Shown here one piece after another: positions 6,629 to 16,109 of a stretch of 64,000 bases of DNA; the first letter of the stretch is position 1; every line of letters begins with the position of its first letter. The notes under the pieces are model-generated. The model worked only from the letters and a program-made list of their open reading frames with translations, did not search any database and was not told the origin of the DNA. The stretch comes from Microbacteriaceae bacterium (GTDB lineage Bacteria; Actinomycetota; Actinomycetes; Actinomycetales; Microbacteriaceae), in assembly GCA_019639055.1 (NCBI GenBank), contig JAHBSP010000002.1, positions 95,908 through 159,907 on the forward strand. Reading direction: 5' to 3'. A program made the translations under genes and the position numbers.

Positions 6629-7663
6629 ATGAGAGCCGCAGTATTTGCAAACCCGGGAAGTATCGAAATTCAGGAAGTTGCAGATCCGCACATCCAAGAA
6701 TCAACCGATGCTGTGGTGAAAGTTACTGCAACATGCGTTTGTGGATCAGATCTCTGGTACTACCGTGGCCTAGCTGATCGCGAATCTGGTGCGCGCATCG
6801 GCCACGAATTCATTGGTGAAGTTGTCGAAGTCGGTGCAGATGTTCGCAACCTAAAAGTTGGCGATTTTGTAATCGCTCCATTCAAATACAGCTGCGGAGA
6901 ATGTGCACACTGCAAATACGGGATGACTGCAAACTGTTCCAGCGGAGGAATCTGGGGGCTCCGCGGAGTTGATGGCGGACAGGGGCAGTACGTGCGCTCG
7001 CCGCTAGCTGACGGCACCCTAGTGAAAGTTCCTGGCAAGCCTGACCGTGAAATGCAGCGTCACCTGCTCGCTCTAAGTGATGTTGCCTGCACCGGATACC
7101 ACGCAGCAATCAGTTCACGTGTAAAACAGGGTGGAACTGTAGCAGTAGTCGGTGATGGGGCAGTAGGGCTAAGCGCAGTAATGAGTGCGGCCATTCTCGG
7201 AGCTGAAATCATCTTTGCGCTTAGCACGCATGAACCGCGTCAGCAGATAGCGAAAAAGTTCGGGGCAACAACGATCGTCAACGCTCGCGGTGATGAAGCC
7301 AAAGAAATAATAAAAGATCTAACAGACGGTGTTGGCGTTGATTCGGTTATGGAATGCGTAGGGACTGCGCAATCCAGTCAAACAGCTTTTGACATTCTTC
7401 GACCTGGAGGAACAATCGGCACTGTTGGTGTTCCTCACGGTCTCGAATGGCCCGCTGGAAAAATGTTCACTAACAACTTCAATGTCGCAGGTGGTGTAGC
7501 CCCGGCAAGGGTGTATATCCCAACCCTGCTAGATAAAGTACTCGCCGGCACAATCGAACCGGGTATCGTTTTTGACTACGATTTCGATTTCGAGAACATT
7601 CAGGGAGCTTACGAAGCGATGGATGCGCGCACCGGCACTAAAGCAATCAGTTTCCTAGACTGA
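6629..7663 (+). CDS. Zinc-dependent medium-chain alcohol dehydrogenase
   Basis: A 344-residue medium-chain dehydrogenase. The catalytic zinc ligands are in CVCGSD and GHEFIGE; the structural zinc site has four cysteines (CGECAHCKYGMTANC); the nucleotide site is VAVVGDGAVGLSAV. Such enzymes interconvert alcohols with aldehydes or ketones using NAD(P). The GSDLWYYRG start and HGLEWP segment resemble actinobacterial proteins annotated as Zn alcohol dehydrogenases or IMP dehydrogenases; the substrate is unknown. I chose ATG 6629 because the family begins MRAAVF and the longer frame upstream overlaps the divergent oxidoreductase. Confidence 0.9.
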   Translation: MRAAVFANPGSIEIQEVADPHIQESTDAVVKVTATCVCGSDLWYYRGLADRESGARIGHEFIGEVVEVGADVRNLKVGDFVIAPFKYSCGECAHCKYGMTANCSSGGIWGLRGVDGGQGQYVRSPLADGTLVKVPGKPDREMQRHLLALSDVACTGYHAAISSRVKQGGTVAVVGDGAVGLSAVMSAAILGAEIIFALSTHEPRQQIAKKFGATTIVNARGDEAKEIIKDLTDGVGVDSVMECVGTAQSSQTAFDILRPGGTIGTVGVPHGLEWPAGKMFTNNFNVAGGVAPARVYIPTLLDKVLAGTIEPGIVFDYDFDFENIQGAYEAMDARTGTKAISFLD

Positions 7664-7697
7664 TTTCGCCTTCAGAGCTGATTCTTGAAGTTATTGA

Positions 7698-8210
7698 CTA
7701 ACCGTTCAGCTCAATGTGCTGTTTAGCCAGCATTCGGTAGGTTTCCGCGTTGCGCTGGATATGCTCCTGCTCTTCAGGAAGTAGTGCTCTTCGCACCTTT
7801 GCCGGCACTCCTGCCACCAGTGAACCAGGTGGAATAACTTCACCCTCAAGCACTACGGCTCCGGCAGCTACAAGTGAACCTTTACCAACGACTGCGCCGT
7901 TTAGGACCGTGGCGCGCATCCCGATTAAGCAGTCGTCTTCAACTATGCAACCGTGCAGGACAGCACCGTGACCTACTGATACCCCTGAACCCACAATTGT
8001 TGGTTTTCCAGGGTCACCGTGCACAAGTACACCATCCTGTAGGTTTGAACCTTCGCCGAGAACTATACGATCTCTGTCGGCTCTTAGCACCGCTCCATAA
8101 AAGACTGAAGCATTTTCACTGATGGTGACATCGCCTATGAGTGTTGCATTTGGGGCCAGGAATGCACTATCGGCAACTTTTGGGGACTGTCCCTGATATT
8201 CGAGTTTCAT
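7698..8210 (-). CDS. Gamma-class carbonic anhydrase family protein
   Basis: A 170-residue left-handed beta-helix protein made of hexapeptide repeats (for example ATLIGDVTI, ASVFYGAVLRAD, GAVLHGCIVEDD). The three zinc histidines of the gamma-carbonic anhydrase family are visible in VLVHGD and VGHGAVLHGC, and the closing VPAKVRRAL is standard. Family members trimerise and bind zinc or iron; many hydrate CO2 poorly or have unknown substrates, so activity is not certain. It lies alone, transcribed towards the dehydrogenase gene and divergently from ffh. Confidence 0.92.
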   Translation of the reverse strand: MKLEYQGQSPKVADSAFLAPNATLIGDVTISENASVFYGAVLRADRDRIVLGEGSNLQDGVLVHGDPGKPTIVGSGVSVGHGAVLHGCIVEDDCLIGMRATVLNGAVVGKGSLVAAGAVVLEGEVIPPGSLVAGVPAKVRRALLPEEQEHIQRNAETYRMLAKQHIELNG

Positions 8211-8291
8211 TTGAGCTCATTCTCTTAGAAATGGATGACTGACCCAAGTTTAACGCGTGCTCAGTAGCATCCAAGTAGAATTGAGGGCATC

Positions 8292-9848
8292 ATGGCTACA
8301 TTTGGAACCCTTTCAGAGCGTCTTGCTCAAACATTTAAGAACCTCAGGACCAAAGGCAAGCTAAGCCAAACTGACGTAGATGCCACCGTTCGCGAAATTC
8401 GACGTGCCCTGATTGATGCTGACGTCGCATTAGATGTAGTGAAGGAATTCACGGGTGCGGTAAGAGAGCGTGCGCTAAGTGACGAGGTAAACAAGGCTCT
8501 AAACCCTGCTCAGCAGGTAGTGCAAATCGTTAACGAGGAACTCATCCAGATTCTTGGCGGTAACGCCAGAGGAATCTCTCTTGCTAAGAAACCACCGACC
8601 GTGATTATGCTTGCCGGTCTGCAAGGTGCTGGTAAAACCACACTTGCTGGAAAACTTGCGAAATATCTTGTAGGGCAGGGACACGCCCCAATGCTGGTGG
8701 CCGCCGACCTGCAGCGCCCAAACGCCGTGACTCAGCTTCAAGTCGTTGGTGAGCAGGCAGGCGTTACAGTTTTTGCCCCTGAACCTGGTAATGGTAAGGG
8801 TGACCCGGTCAAAGTTGCCAAGGATTCCATCAAATTTGCCCGCGATAAGGTCCACGACATCGTTATCGTCGACACTGCCGGTCGTCTCGGTATCGATAAA
8901 GAGCTCATGAAGCAGGCAGCGGACATCCGTAAAGCTGTTGAACCCGACGAAGTATTTTTCGTAATTGACGCGATGATCGGACAGGATGCTGTCAACACTG
9001 CCCGCGCATTCGACGAGGGTGTGAACATAACCGGTGTCGTGCTCACAAAGCTTGACGGTGACGCAAAGGGTGGTGCAGCGCTCTCTGTTGCAAGTGTTAC
9101 CGGCAAACCGATAATGTTCGCCTCCACCGGTGAAAAACTTGAAGACTTCGAACCGTTCTATCCGGATCGTATGGCTAGCCGCATCCTTGACATGGGTGAC
9201 ATACTCACCCTGATCGAGCAGGCTCAAAAGACTTTTGATCAGGCCGAGCAAGAGAAAATCGCCCAGAAGCTTGGCGAGGGCACATTTACACTGGATGACT
9301 TCCTGCAGCAGATGCAGCAGTTGAAGAATATGGGGAACTTCAAAAAAATGATCGGGATGCTCCCCGGTTCTGCCCAGATGAAGGATGCGCTCGACAATTT
9401 TGATGAACGCGATATCACCAGAACCGAAGCCATTGTGTCCTCAATGACTAAGTTTGAAAGGCAGAATCCTAAGGTTCTTAACGGCTCTCGTCGAGCAAGA
9501 ATTGCACGTGGTTCTGGGGTTACTGTAACTGAAGTGAACCAGCTGGTGCAACGTTTTGAGCAGGCAGCGAAGATGATGAAAACCGTGGCAAAGGGTGGAA
9601 CACCGCAGCTTACTGGCATGGGACCAGTTCCTGGTATGGGCGGTGGTAAAGCGTCATTTGCTAAGCAGCAAGCATCGGGAAAGAAGAAAAAGGGCAAGAG
9701 CGGCAATCCTGCCAAACGCGCTCAGCAGGAAGCTGGACTATTGCAAAAGCAGCAGGTAGCAGGAGGGGCATTTGGCTTATCGAAAGGTGGCGCCCCTTCG
9801 CCAAAAGCAGAAGATTTAGAAGCATTTCAGAAATTGATGGGTAGGTAA
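8292..9848 (+). CDS. ffh: Signal recognition particle protein Ffh (SRP54)
   Basis: A 518-residue SRP54 GTPase that binds signal sequences of nascent membrane proteins and docks with FtsY. The N domain comes first, then the G domain with GLQGAGKTT (G1), DTAGRL (G3) and TKLDGDAKGG (G4), and the methionine-rich M domain (LQQMQQLKNMGNFKKMIGML) that holds signal peptide and SRP RNA. The tail is rich in Lys and Gly, usual in Actinobacteria. TAGAAT ends 10 bases before ATG 8292, so the leader, if any, is very short. The next gene starts 2 bases after the stop. Confidence 0.97.
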   Translation: MATFGTLSERLAQTFKNLRTKGKLSQTDVDATVREIRRALIDADVALDVVKEFTGAVRERALSDEVNKALNPAQQVVQIVNEELIQILGGNARGISLAKKPPTVIMLAGLQGAGKTTLAGKLAKYLVGQGHAPMLVAADLQRPNAVTQLQVVGEQAGVTVFAPEPGNGKGDPVKVAKDSIKFARDKVHDIVIVDTAGRLGIDKELMKQAADIRKAVEPDEVFFVIDAMIGQDAVNTARAFDEGVNITGVVLTKLDGDAKGGAALSVASVTGKPIMFASTGEKLEDFEPFYPDRMASRILDMGDILTLIEQAQKTFDQAEQEKIAQKLGEGTFTLDDFLQQMQQLKNMGNFKKMIGMLPGSAQMKDALDNFDERDITRTEAIVSSMTKFERQNPKVLNGSRRARIARGSGVTVTEVNQLVQRFEQAAKMMKTVAKGGTPQLTGMGPVPGMGGGKASFAKQQASGKKKKGKSGNPAKRAQQEAGLLQKQQVAGGAFGLSKGGAPSPKAEDLEAFQKLMGR

Positions 9849-9850
9849 TA

Positions 9851-10651
9851 ATGACTTTTTACACAGATCAGCCGCTAAAAATCGGTATTCAGGTAGCACC
9901 ACAGCATGCTGAATACAGCAAACTTAGAGATCTTGGGCTTTGGGCGGAGGATGCTGGCGCTGATGCGCTTATGAACTGGGATCATTTCTTCCCGCTTCAC
10001 GGTGATGACACCGGAATGCACTATGAATGCTTCACTCAACTCGCAGCGTTCGCAGAAATGACAGAGCGCATCCAGATTGGACCTCTTGTTACCTGTAACA
10101 GTTACCGCAACCCAAACCTGCTTGCCGACATGGCTCGCACAATCGACCATATTTCTGCAAAGGGTGGCGAGGGAAGATTTATTCTCGGAATTGGCGCTGG
10201 CTGGTTTGAGAAGGACTACACCGAATACGGTTATGAATTTGGCACTGTCGGTTCTAGGCTGAACGCACTCATTCGTGATTTGCCGATCATTATTGATCGA
10301 TTCGAGAAACTGAACCCTAAACCTACCCGTAAGATCCCCATCCTGATCGGGGGTAAGGGCGAGCAGAAGACTCTAAAAATGGTCGCAAAACATGCGGACT
10401 ACTGGCATTCATTCGTTGGCGCAGATGAGATTTCGCACAAGTTCGATGTTTTGAAAGAACATGCGGATGCGGTTGGCCGCGACCTAAGCACGTTGACAAT
10501 TTCAAATGAGCTTAAGACCAGAACCGTGGAGGAAGCAGATGCCCTGTACGACAAGGGTGTACGGTTCTTCACCATTGGAATTTCTGAGCCAGAACCTAAC
10601 TTGGAAATGGCTAAGAAGTGGCTTCAGTGGCGCGATTCTAAGAACTCTTAG
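9851..10651 (+). CDS. LLM-class F420-dependent oxidoreductase
   Basis: A 266-residue TIM-barrel protein of the luciferase-like monooxygenase family. Family features include WAEDAGADALMNWDHFFP near the N-terminus, IQIGPLVTCNSYRNPNLLADMARTID-type segments (residues about 76-100) and ILGIGAGWFEKDY. Actinobacterial members of this subgroup use coenzyme F420 in two-electron reductions or oxidations; the substrate is unknown. It is immediately downstream of ffh (TAATAATG), a position I recall being kept in Microbacteriaceae, and probably shares its transcript. Confidence 0.88.
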   Translation: MTFYTDQPLKIGIQVAPQHAEYSKLRDLGLWAEDAGADALMNWDHFFPLHGDDTGMHYECFTQLAAFAEMTERIQIGPLVTCNSYRNPNLLADMARTIDHISAKGGEGRFILGIGAGWFEKDYTEYGYEFGTVGSRLNALIRDLPIIIDRFEKLNPKPTRKIPILIGGKGEQKTLKMVAKHADYWHSFVGADEISHKFDVLKEHADAVGRDLSTLTISNELKTRTVEEADALYDKGVRFFTIGISEPEPNLEMAKKWLQWRDSKNS

Positions 10652-10766
10652 GGTATACTCGAATGGTTGCACGGTTCGACCCTCTATCTGACCGGACAAC
10701 CCAATGTTTTCAATCGTCGGCAATACCCCACGCCGTCACCATTATTAGCTATTCAAATGGAGAATT

Positions 10767-11294
10767 GTGGCTGTAAAAATCCGCCTAAAGAGACTCGGTA
10801 AGATCCGAGCACCGTATTACCGTATCGTTGTCGCAGACTCACGCACTAAGCGTGACGGTCGCGTCATTGAAGAGATCGGTAAATACCACCCAACTGAGAA
10901 CCCATCACTTATTGAGGTTAACTCTGAGCGTGCACAGTATTGGCTAAGTGTTGGTGCTCAACCAACCGAGCAGGTAGAAGCGCTACTCAAGCTCACCGGC
11001 GACTGGGGCAAGTTCAAGGGTGACAAGAACGCAAAGAGCACTGTAAAGCCTGTAGAGCCAAAGGCAGTATTCACTCACGACGAAAAGAAGAAGCCTGTTC
11101 TTCTTCCAAAGCAGGAAGTGAAGGCACCTAAGGAAGCTCCAGCTGCTGAAGAAGCAGTTGTTGAAACTGCAGAAGAAGTAACCGAAACAGCAGCCGAGAC
11201 TGTTGAAGAGGTTGTAGAAGCAGTCGTTGAAGAAGTAGCAGCTGTTGAAGAGGTTACTGAAGCAGCCGCAGAGACCGCTGAGGAAGCAAACTAG
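10767..11294 (+). CDS. rpsP: 30S ribosomal protein S16 with long acidic tail
   Basis: S16 stabilises the 5' domain of 16S rRNA in the small subunit. The conserved core ([21 protein letters not shown], split over residues 1-21) covers about the first 85 residues. The remaining about 90 residues form an acidic, low-complexity tail of Glu, Val, Ala and Thr with no Cys or Trp. Core-only S16 is 80-90 residues; extended forms are known in Actinobacteria, but this one is long. GTG 10767 is supported by GGAG 5-6 bases upstream. It opens the rpsP-KH-rimM-trmD operon. Confidence 0.97.
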   Translation: MAVKIRLKRLGKIRAPYYRIVVADSRTKRDGRVIEEIGKYHPTENPSLIEVNSERAQYWLSVGAQPTEQVEALLKLTGDWGKFKGDKNAKSTVKPVEPKAVFTHDEKKKPVLLPKQEVKAPKEAPAAEEAVVETAEEVTETAAETVEEVVEAVVEEVAAVEEVTEAAAETAEEAN

Positions 11295-11299
11295 TTCAA

Positions 11300-11542
11300 A
11301 TGACTAAACTCGTAGCCGCCGTAGAGCACATCGTCAAGGGAATTGTGCAACACCCTGACGATGTGCAGGTGGCTGCCCGTAGTTCCGCACGCGGGCAGGT
11401 ACTTGACGTGACTGTTAATCCTAAAGACCTCGGACGAGTAATCGGCCGGAGCGGAAAAACTGCAAAAGCAATTCGCACTGTTATCGACTCTCTCGCCACT
11501 GATGAATCTGTGCGCGTGAACATCGTCGATGTCGACTCCTAA
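11300..11542 (+). CDS. khpA: KH-domain RNA-binding protein (KhpA/YlqC)
   Basis: An 80-residue single KH domain. The nucleic-acid loop reads IGRSGKTAKAIRT (GxxG class), preceded by VNPKDLGRV. KhpA proteins bind RNA, often with KhpB/Jag, and influence cell division and elongation in Gram-positive bacteria. It sits between rpsP and rimM as in most Actinobacteria and Firmicutes; its last 14 bases overlap the rimM start, so translation is coupled. Confidence 0.95.
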   Translation: MTKLVAAVEHIVKGIVQHPDDVQVAARSSARGQVLDVTVNPKDLGRVIGRSGKTAKAIRTVIDSLATDESVRVNIVDVDS

Positions 11543-12083
11543 GCCAGCTCCACCTGTTCCCGCTCCGGGCACGGAGTCACTCAGGGTGGCGAGACTGGTA
11601 AAGGCCCATGGTCTTAAAGGTGGGTTAAAGCTAGAGCTATACACAGACGAACCAGAGAAACGCTTCGTTCCTGGCGCGGTATTCTCGCTACAAGTTCCAG
11701 AAACTTCCCAGTGGCGGGGTTTAACTATTAAGTTGCAGGAACTTCGCTGGTATAACGGCTCGCCAGTCGCATTCTTTGAAGAGGCGCAGGACCGCACCCT
11801 CGCTGAGTCGTTGGTTAAAGCGGTGCTCTGGATGGATATCCCGCTTGAAGTAGAAGAAAACGCCTGGTATGACTACCAACTGGTTGGCTTGAAAGTTATT
11901 CATGAGGGTCAAGAAATTGGTCTAGTGATGCAAGTAGAGCATCTGCCTGCACAGGACCTGCTAGTTGTGAAGATTGGCGAGCGGGATGTGCTGATTCCTT
12001 TTGTGAGTGAAATCGTTCCAGAGGTTGATGTTGAGGCAGGTTTTATTACCATTACTCCGCCGGGTGGACTTCTCGAGGAGTAG
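11529..12083 (+). CDS. rimM: 16S rRNA processing protein RimM
   Basis: A 184-residue ribosome maturation factor that binds S19 and the 30S head during assembly. The N-terminal beta-barrel begins [21 protein letters not shown]; the C-terminal PRC-barrel contains [10 protein letters not shown] and ends with the typical [20 protein letters not shown] proline-rich segment ([11 protein letters not shown]) precedes the domain. It starts within the end of khpA and is followed 5 bases later by trmD, its usual partner. Confidence 0.96.
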   Translation: MSTPKPAPPVPAPGTESLRVARLVKAHGLKGGLKLELYTDEPEKRFVPGAVFSLQVPETSQWRGLTIKLQELRWYNGSPVAFFEEAQDRTLAESLVKAVLWMDIPLEVEENAWYDYQLVGLKVIHEGQEIGLVMQVEHLPAQDLLVVKIGERDVLIPFVSEIVPEVDVEAGFITITPPGGLLEE

Positions 12084-12088
12084 CCGGT

Positions 12089-12784
12089 ATGCGTATTGAT
12101 ATTGTCACTATCTTTCCGAACTTCTTCGATGTGCTTGACCTTTCCCTGCTCGGTAAGGCTAAGGATGCTGGCAAAATCACGGTAAACATCCATGACTTAC
12201 GCGATTACGCAACAGATTCACACAAGACAGTCGATGATACCCCCTATGGTGGCGGTCCCGGCATGGTGATGAAGCCGGATGTTTGGGGCTTGGCACTTGA
12301 CGCAATATTCGCCGAGGTGGATCTTTCGAAAACTGTTTTGGTTATCCCAAGTCCTGCCGGTGAAGTTTTCAAACAGTCAATAGCTGCAGAATTAGCTGAG
12401 GTAGAAAACATCATTTTCGCCTGCGGACGCTATGAAGGCATCGATCAGCGGGTATTTGACTGGGCGGCCACAAAAGCTACCACTAGGGCGCTTTCTTTGG
12501 GCGATTATGTCCTAAACGGCGGTGAAGTGGCTGTAGTTGCCATGGTTGAGGCTATTGCTAGGCTACGCCCTGGATTTATGGGCAATTCGGAATCGGTTGC
12601 CCAGGATTCGCATCAGGATGCACTGCTTGACTACCCGGCATACACCAAGCCGGCTAGTTGGCGCGGTTTCGATGTTCCGGAAGTGCTGCTGAGTGGTAAT
12701 CATGCCGCAATCGATAAATGGAGGCGCGAGCAGCAAATAGAACTTACCCAGAAAATCCGCCCCGATTTATTAGCTGACTCCTAA
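12089..12784 (+). CDS. trmD: tRNA (guanine-N1)-methyltransferase TrmD
   Basis: A 231-residue SPOUT methyltransferase that makes m1G37 in tRNAs reading codons starting with C and so prevents frameshifting. The trefoil-knot S-adenosylmethionine site is visible in [12 protein letters not shown] and [12 protein letters not shown]; substrate residues include [15 protein letters not shown]. The length matches the family. It follows rimM by 5 bases and is probably the last gene of the rpsP operon, since 75 bases separate it from the next gene. Confidence 0.97.
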   Translation: MRIDIVTIFPNFFDVLDLSLLGKAKDAGKITVNIHDLRDYATDSHKTVDDTPYGGGPGMVMKPDVWGLALDAIFAEVDLSKTVLVIPSPAGEVFKQSIAAELAEVENIIFACGRYEGIDQRVFDWAATKATTRALSLGDYVLNGGEVAVVAMVEAIARLRPGFMGNSESVAQDSHQDALLDYPAYTKPASWRGFDVPEVLLSGNHAAIDKWRREQQIELTQKIRPDLLADS

Positions 12785-12859
12785 GTTCTTCACAGGTTAT
12801 TGCATTAGTTTTGCTTGCAGGCCATAGAGGTCTGAACAGTTTACTTAGAAAGAAAAATA

Positions 12860-13804
12860 TTGCGTTTATCAAAAATTGCCATGACCTCTGCTGCACTAAC
12901 TCTTGTTCTAGCCGGTTGCTCGGCTGGTGATGATTCTGGATATATTGCAGATGACTGCAACTACTATTACCCAGGGTTTGAGGATTTGACTGTAGAAGGC
13001 ACTCTCGGTGGTGAAATTCAGGTTTTGAACGCAACCGGGGTTGCACAGAATACAGCACAGAAACAGCGTAAAGAAGTTATTACCGGGAATGGGGACGCTA
13101 TACAGGATGACAGCATTGTCACTATCAGCGTCTCTGCATGGACAGACCAGGGAGAAGGCATCCTGCCTATTGAAAGTTGGACTGTAAATGACACTAACCG
13201 TGCTCAAGCTGCGTGGTTAGATAACGTGCTTTCCTGTGCTCAAGTAGGAGATCGCATCGTATATACAGATGCATCTACACAATTCTTTTCTGAGGATGCA
13301 CTGGCTTCAATCGGCATGAGCACTGATGAAGTGCTTGTGCTTGTTGCTGATGTCATGGCACTTGTTCCGGAGAAAGTTAGTGGTGAGGTGCAGGATATGC
13401 CCGCTACTTTCCCTGAAATAAGTAATGATACCAATGGCGCACCGGTAGTTACTCTTCGTGATGGAGTCACACTTCCAGCTGCAGGACAAGTTGAAGTTTT
13501 CACTCGCATCGCTGGGACGGGTGATCATCTGGTTGCCGCTTCTGATTTCATCACTGTTCAGTACCACGGTGTCAATCTAGTCACTGGTGAAGTCTTTGAT
13601 ACTTCATGGGATGATATGCAACCGCTAATGATGAGCCTTTCAACCCTGATCGAAGGTTTTCAAGATGGGATGATTGGTCAGTCAGTAGGCTCGCAGATCG
13701 TTGTAAAAGTTCCGGCTGATCTCGGATACGGCGCTTATGTTGATGGAGAAAGCAGCACTGGCGACATCCTGTTTGTGATTGACATTTTAGCTAGCGATAG
13801 CTAA
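12860..13804 (+). CDS. FKBP-type peptidyl-prolyl isomerase lipoprotein
   Basis: A 314-residue secreted lipoprotein: a basic N-terminus, a hydrophobic segment and the lipobox LAGC (cysteine 20), so it should be anchored to the outer face of the membrane. The C-terminal domain has FKBP motifs (FITVQYHGVNLVTGEVFDTSW, split here at residues 233-253; LIEGFQDGMIGQSVGSQ; PADLGYG). The middle region resembles a weaker, degenerate FKBP-like copy. It probably helps fold exported proteins. The start is TTG 12860, with no strong ribosome site. It lies between trmD and rplS, as I recall from related genomes. Confidence 0.88.
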   Translation: MRLSKIAMTSAALTLVLAGCSAGDDSGYIADDCNYYYPGFEDLTVEGTLGGEIQVLNATGVAQNTAQKQRKEVITGNGDAIQDDSIVTISVSAWTDQGEGILPIESWTVNDTNRAQAAWLDNVLSCAQVGDRIVYTDASTQFFSEDALASIGMSTDEVLVLVADVMALVPEKVSGEVQDMPATFPEISNDTNGAPVVTLRDGVTLPAAGQVEVFTRIAGTGDHLVAASDFITVQYHGVNLVTGEVFDTSWDDMQPLMMSLSTLIEGFQDGMIGQSVGSQIVVKVPADLGYGAYVDGESSTGDILFVIDILASDS

Positions 13805-13905
13805 AATTGAACCTTGTGCCTGAGCTCTCTGCCGTAGGGGATTAAGCCAGTCACTTTCTAATCAAAATCTAAACACTGTCGACCTGCGGCGGCGAGGAGA
13901 AAACA

Positions 13906-14259
13906 ATGAGTCAAAAACTCGATGCAGTAGATGCAGCTAGCCTGCGTAGCGATATTCCAGACTTTCGACCTGGTGACACCGTTAAGGTTCACGTAAACAT
14001 TATTGAAGGTACCCGTAGCCGTGTACAGATTTTCCAAGGCATTGTTCTTGGTCGTCAGGGAGATGGTGTTCGCGAAACTTTCCGTGTGCGTAAGCTTTCC
14101 TTCCAGGTAGGTGTTGAGCGTGTATTTCCTGTTCACTCACCTGTTATTGACAAGATTGAAATTGTTTCTCGTGGTGATGTTCGCCGTGCAAAGCTTTACT
14201 ATGTTCGTGACCGTGTTGGTAAGCGTGCAAAGATCAGGGAAAAGCGCGAAGACCAGTAA
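13906..14259 (+). CDS. rplS: 50S ribosomal protein L19
   Basis: A 117-residue L19, which sits at the 30S-50S interface. Conserved segments include [29 protein letters not shown] and the C-terminal [16 protein letters not shown] lies 8 bases before ATG 13906. About 100 bases of leader separate it from the FKBP gene. lepB follows after 44 bases. Confidence 0.98.
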   Translation: MSQKLDAVDAASLRSDIPDFRPGDTVKVHVNIIEGTRSRVQIFQGIVLGRQGDGVRETFRVRKLSFQVGVERVFPVHSPVIDKIEIVSRGDVRRAKLYYVRDRVGKRAKIREKREDQ

Positions 14260-14303
14260 GTCTTTTTCCGCGGTTTGTTTAGTGGTTCGATAGTCTAGAA
14301 CTT

Positions 14304-15053
14304 ATGACCGATAGCGAAGAAACAGCCCCGCCTATTGAGCTATCGGAACAGCAACCCTCTGAAAAGAAAACCCGTCGCCGGTGGGTTATCTGGCTTAGAG
14401 ATTTAGCAGTTGTGCTGCTAATTGCAATTCTGGTTTCTGCTGTAACTAAGACCTTTTTCCTGCGCTCTTTTTACATTCCTTCCAGCTCTATGGAAGCAAC
14501 ACTCCAGGTTGAAGATCGCGTGCTTGTCAACGTGCTTGTGCCAGGTGCAGTGCCTTTGAACCACGGAGATGTTGTAGTTTTTGATGACCGCGCGGGATGG
14601 CTTGCAGGCTATCCAAAAAAGGATAAAGATTGGTGGTCTTCTACTGTTAGCTGGTTCCAAGAATTTATTGGATTTTCCGGTGATGACGCTAACGAGTACC
14701 TAATAAAGCGAGTGATCGGGCTACCTGGCGATCATGTGTCCTGTTGCAATGTATCCGGTGAAATTGAAATCAACGGACAACCAATCGACGAGAGTGAATA
14801 TTTGCAGATTCCTTCGGGTCAGCGGGAAGCATCCTTGATTCCTTTTGATCGGGTGGTGCCTGAAGGTTACATTTTCGTTCTGGGGGATAATCGCAACGAT
14901 TCTGCCGACTCTCGCTACCATGAAGCTAATCCTGGCGAGGGTTTTGTCTCAATTGACGCTGTGGTCGGTCGTGCATTTGTAGTTTCTTGGCCGATGAAAC
15001 GATGGAAATGGCTAGATAACTATGAGCACGTCTACGCAAACACCGAACGCTGA
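14304..15053 (+). CDS. lepB: Signal peptidase I
   Basis: A 249-residue S26 peptidase that removes signal peptides from exported proteins on the outer face of the membrane. A cytoplasmic charged N-terminus precedes one membrane segment (DLAVVLLIAILVSAVTKTFF). The catalytic serine is in IPSSSMEATL and the lysine in YLIKRVIGLPGD; the closing box is LGDNRNDSADSR. TAGTCT lies 7 bases before ATG 14304 and no ribosome site is seen, so it may also be read from a leaderless transcript. Its last 32 bases overlap rnhB. Confidence 0.96.
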   Translation: MTDSEETAPPIELSEQQPSEKKTRRRWVIWLRDLAVVLLIAILVSAVTKTFFLRSFYIPSSSMEATLQVEDRVLVNVLVPGAVPLNHGDVVVFDDRAGWLAGYPKKDKDWWSSTVSWFQEFIGFSGDDANEYLIKRVIGLPGDHVSCCNVSGEIEINGQPIDESEYLQIPSGQREASLIPFDRVVPEGYIFVLGDNRNDSADSRYHEANPGEGFVSIDAVVGRAFVVSWPMKRWKWLDNYEHVYANTER

Positions 15054-15711
15054 ATTTGAAATCAGACTTTCACGAGATTTCGACTTAGTTATTGGTATCG
15101 ACGAGGTCGGCAGGGGTGCAATAGCTGGACCTGTGATGGTTGGTGTTGCTGGACGCGCTCATAGTAATTGGGCGGATGGCTTTCCACTCGGTTTGAATGA
15201 TTCAAAAAAACTTAGTAAAAAACGACGTGAACAGATATATTCACAACTTTCAGCAGGGTTCACTCACCTTGCTACCGGGGTATCATCTGCAGCAGAAATT
15301 GATCGGTATGGGATTATGCCAGCACAGGCCCTGGCGGCTTGCAGAGCGATCAGTAAAATCAATACTGCTTTCAATTGTGCAGTAATTTTGGATGGAAATT
15401 CTGATTGGTTAGGACGTTTTCTAGCATCCAGGGGTAGTGAGTTTGGGTTTGACTTTGTGGACAGGTTTACTATCTTTCCACTCGTGAAAGCTGACTCTTC
15501 TTCTGTGGCTGTGGCAGCAGCATCCGTGCTGGCAAAGGTGGAGCGGGATGCGCAAATGGCCAAACTTTCAACCGGATATCCGCACTATGGCTGGGAGAGT
15601 AATGTCGGTTATGGGTCGAGTGCTCACTATGCAGCTATCCGTGAATATGGGCTTTGTGAACAGCACCGGCAGTCTTGGAACCTAGGAACTACAATTAGTT
15701 CAAATGAATGA
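15022..15711 (+). CDS. rnhB: Ribonuclease HII
   Basis: A 229-residue type 2 RNase H that cuts RNA in RNA-DNA hybrids and removes misincorporated ribonucleotides. The acidic active site is seen in IGIDEVGRGAIAGP, with LNDSKKLSKKRRE and VKADSSSVAVAAASVLAKVERD, and GYGSSAHYAAIREYG near the end. ATG 15022 overlaps lepB by 32 bases; no later good start precedes the first catalytic residue. Confidence 0.96.
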   Translation: MSTSTQTPNAEFEIRLSRDFDLVIGIDEVGRGAIAGPVMVGVAGRAHSNWADGFPLGLNDSKKLSKKRREQIYSQLSAGFTHLATGVSSAAEIDRYGIMPAQALAACRAISKINTAFNCAVILDGNSDWLGRFLASRGSEFGFDFVDRFTIFPLVKADSSSVAVAAASVLAKVERDAQMAKLSTGYPHYGWESNVGYGSSAHYAAIREYGLCEQHRQSWNLGTTISSNE

Positions 15712-16030
15712 CGACGAAATTGACGACTACGAGCGTCAAGCAGAATTAGCCCTTTATCGCGAGTACCGCGATATTGTGAGCCAGTTTAAGTTTGTTGTTG
15801 AAACAGAGCGGCGTTTCTATCTGGCAAACGAAGTGGAATTATTGCGCAGAGATACCACTACAGATTTTTATTTTGAAATCACTATGCGGGATGTTTGGGT
15901 TTGGGATATTTACCGTGCTAATCGTTTGGCCAGGAATGTTCGTGTACTTACTTTCAAAGATGTCAATATTGAAGAACTCGTGAATCGTGAACTGGAATTG
16001 CCAGAAGAGCTCGCAATCGACGGTTACTAA
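15704..16030 (+). CDS. DUF2469 family protein
   Basis: A 108-residue acidic protein almost invariant in Actinobacteria and found just after rnhB. The diagnostic segments are DDYERQAELALYREYRDIV, FKFVVETERRFYLAN and TMRDVWVWDIYRANR, ending DVNIEELV. No biochemical function is established. It overlaps the rnhB stop by 8 bases. The following 79 bases carry no gene. Confidence 0.93.
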   Translation: MNDDEIDDYERQAELALYREYRDIVSQFKFVVETERRFYLANEVELLRRDTTTDFYFEITMRDVWVWDIYRANRLARNVRVLTFKDVNIEELVNRELELPEELAIDGY

Positions 16031-16109
16031 CAGTCACTGGATTTTCCGCTACTGCACATTTTCTCCTTTGCTGAAACTAGGCGCTTAGCATATCTATAAG
16101 ACTCGTTCC

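Noticed and set aside
8499..9251. 250-codon minus-strand frame opposite ffh
   Set aside because: It lies wholly inside the strongly conserved ffh gene, has no ribosome site and no recognisable domain.
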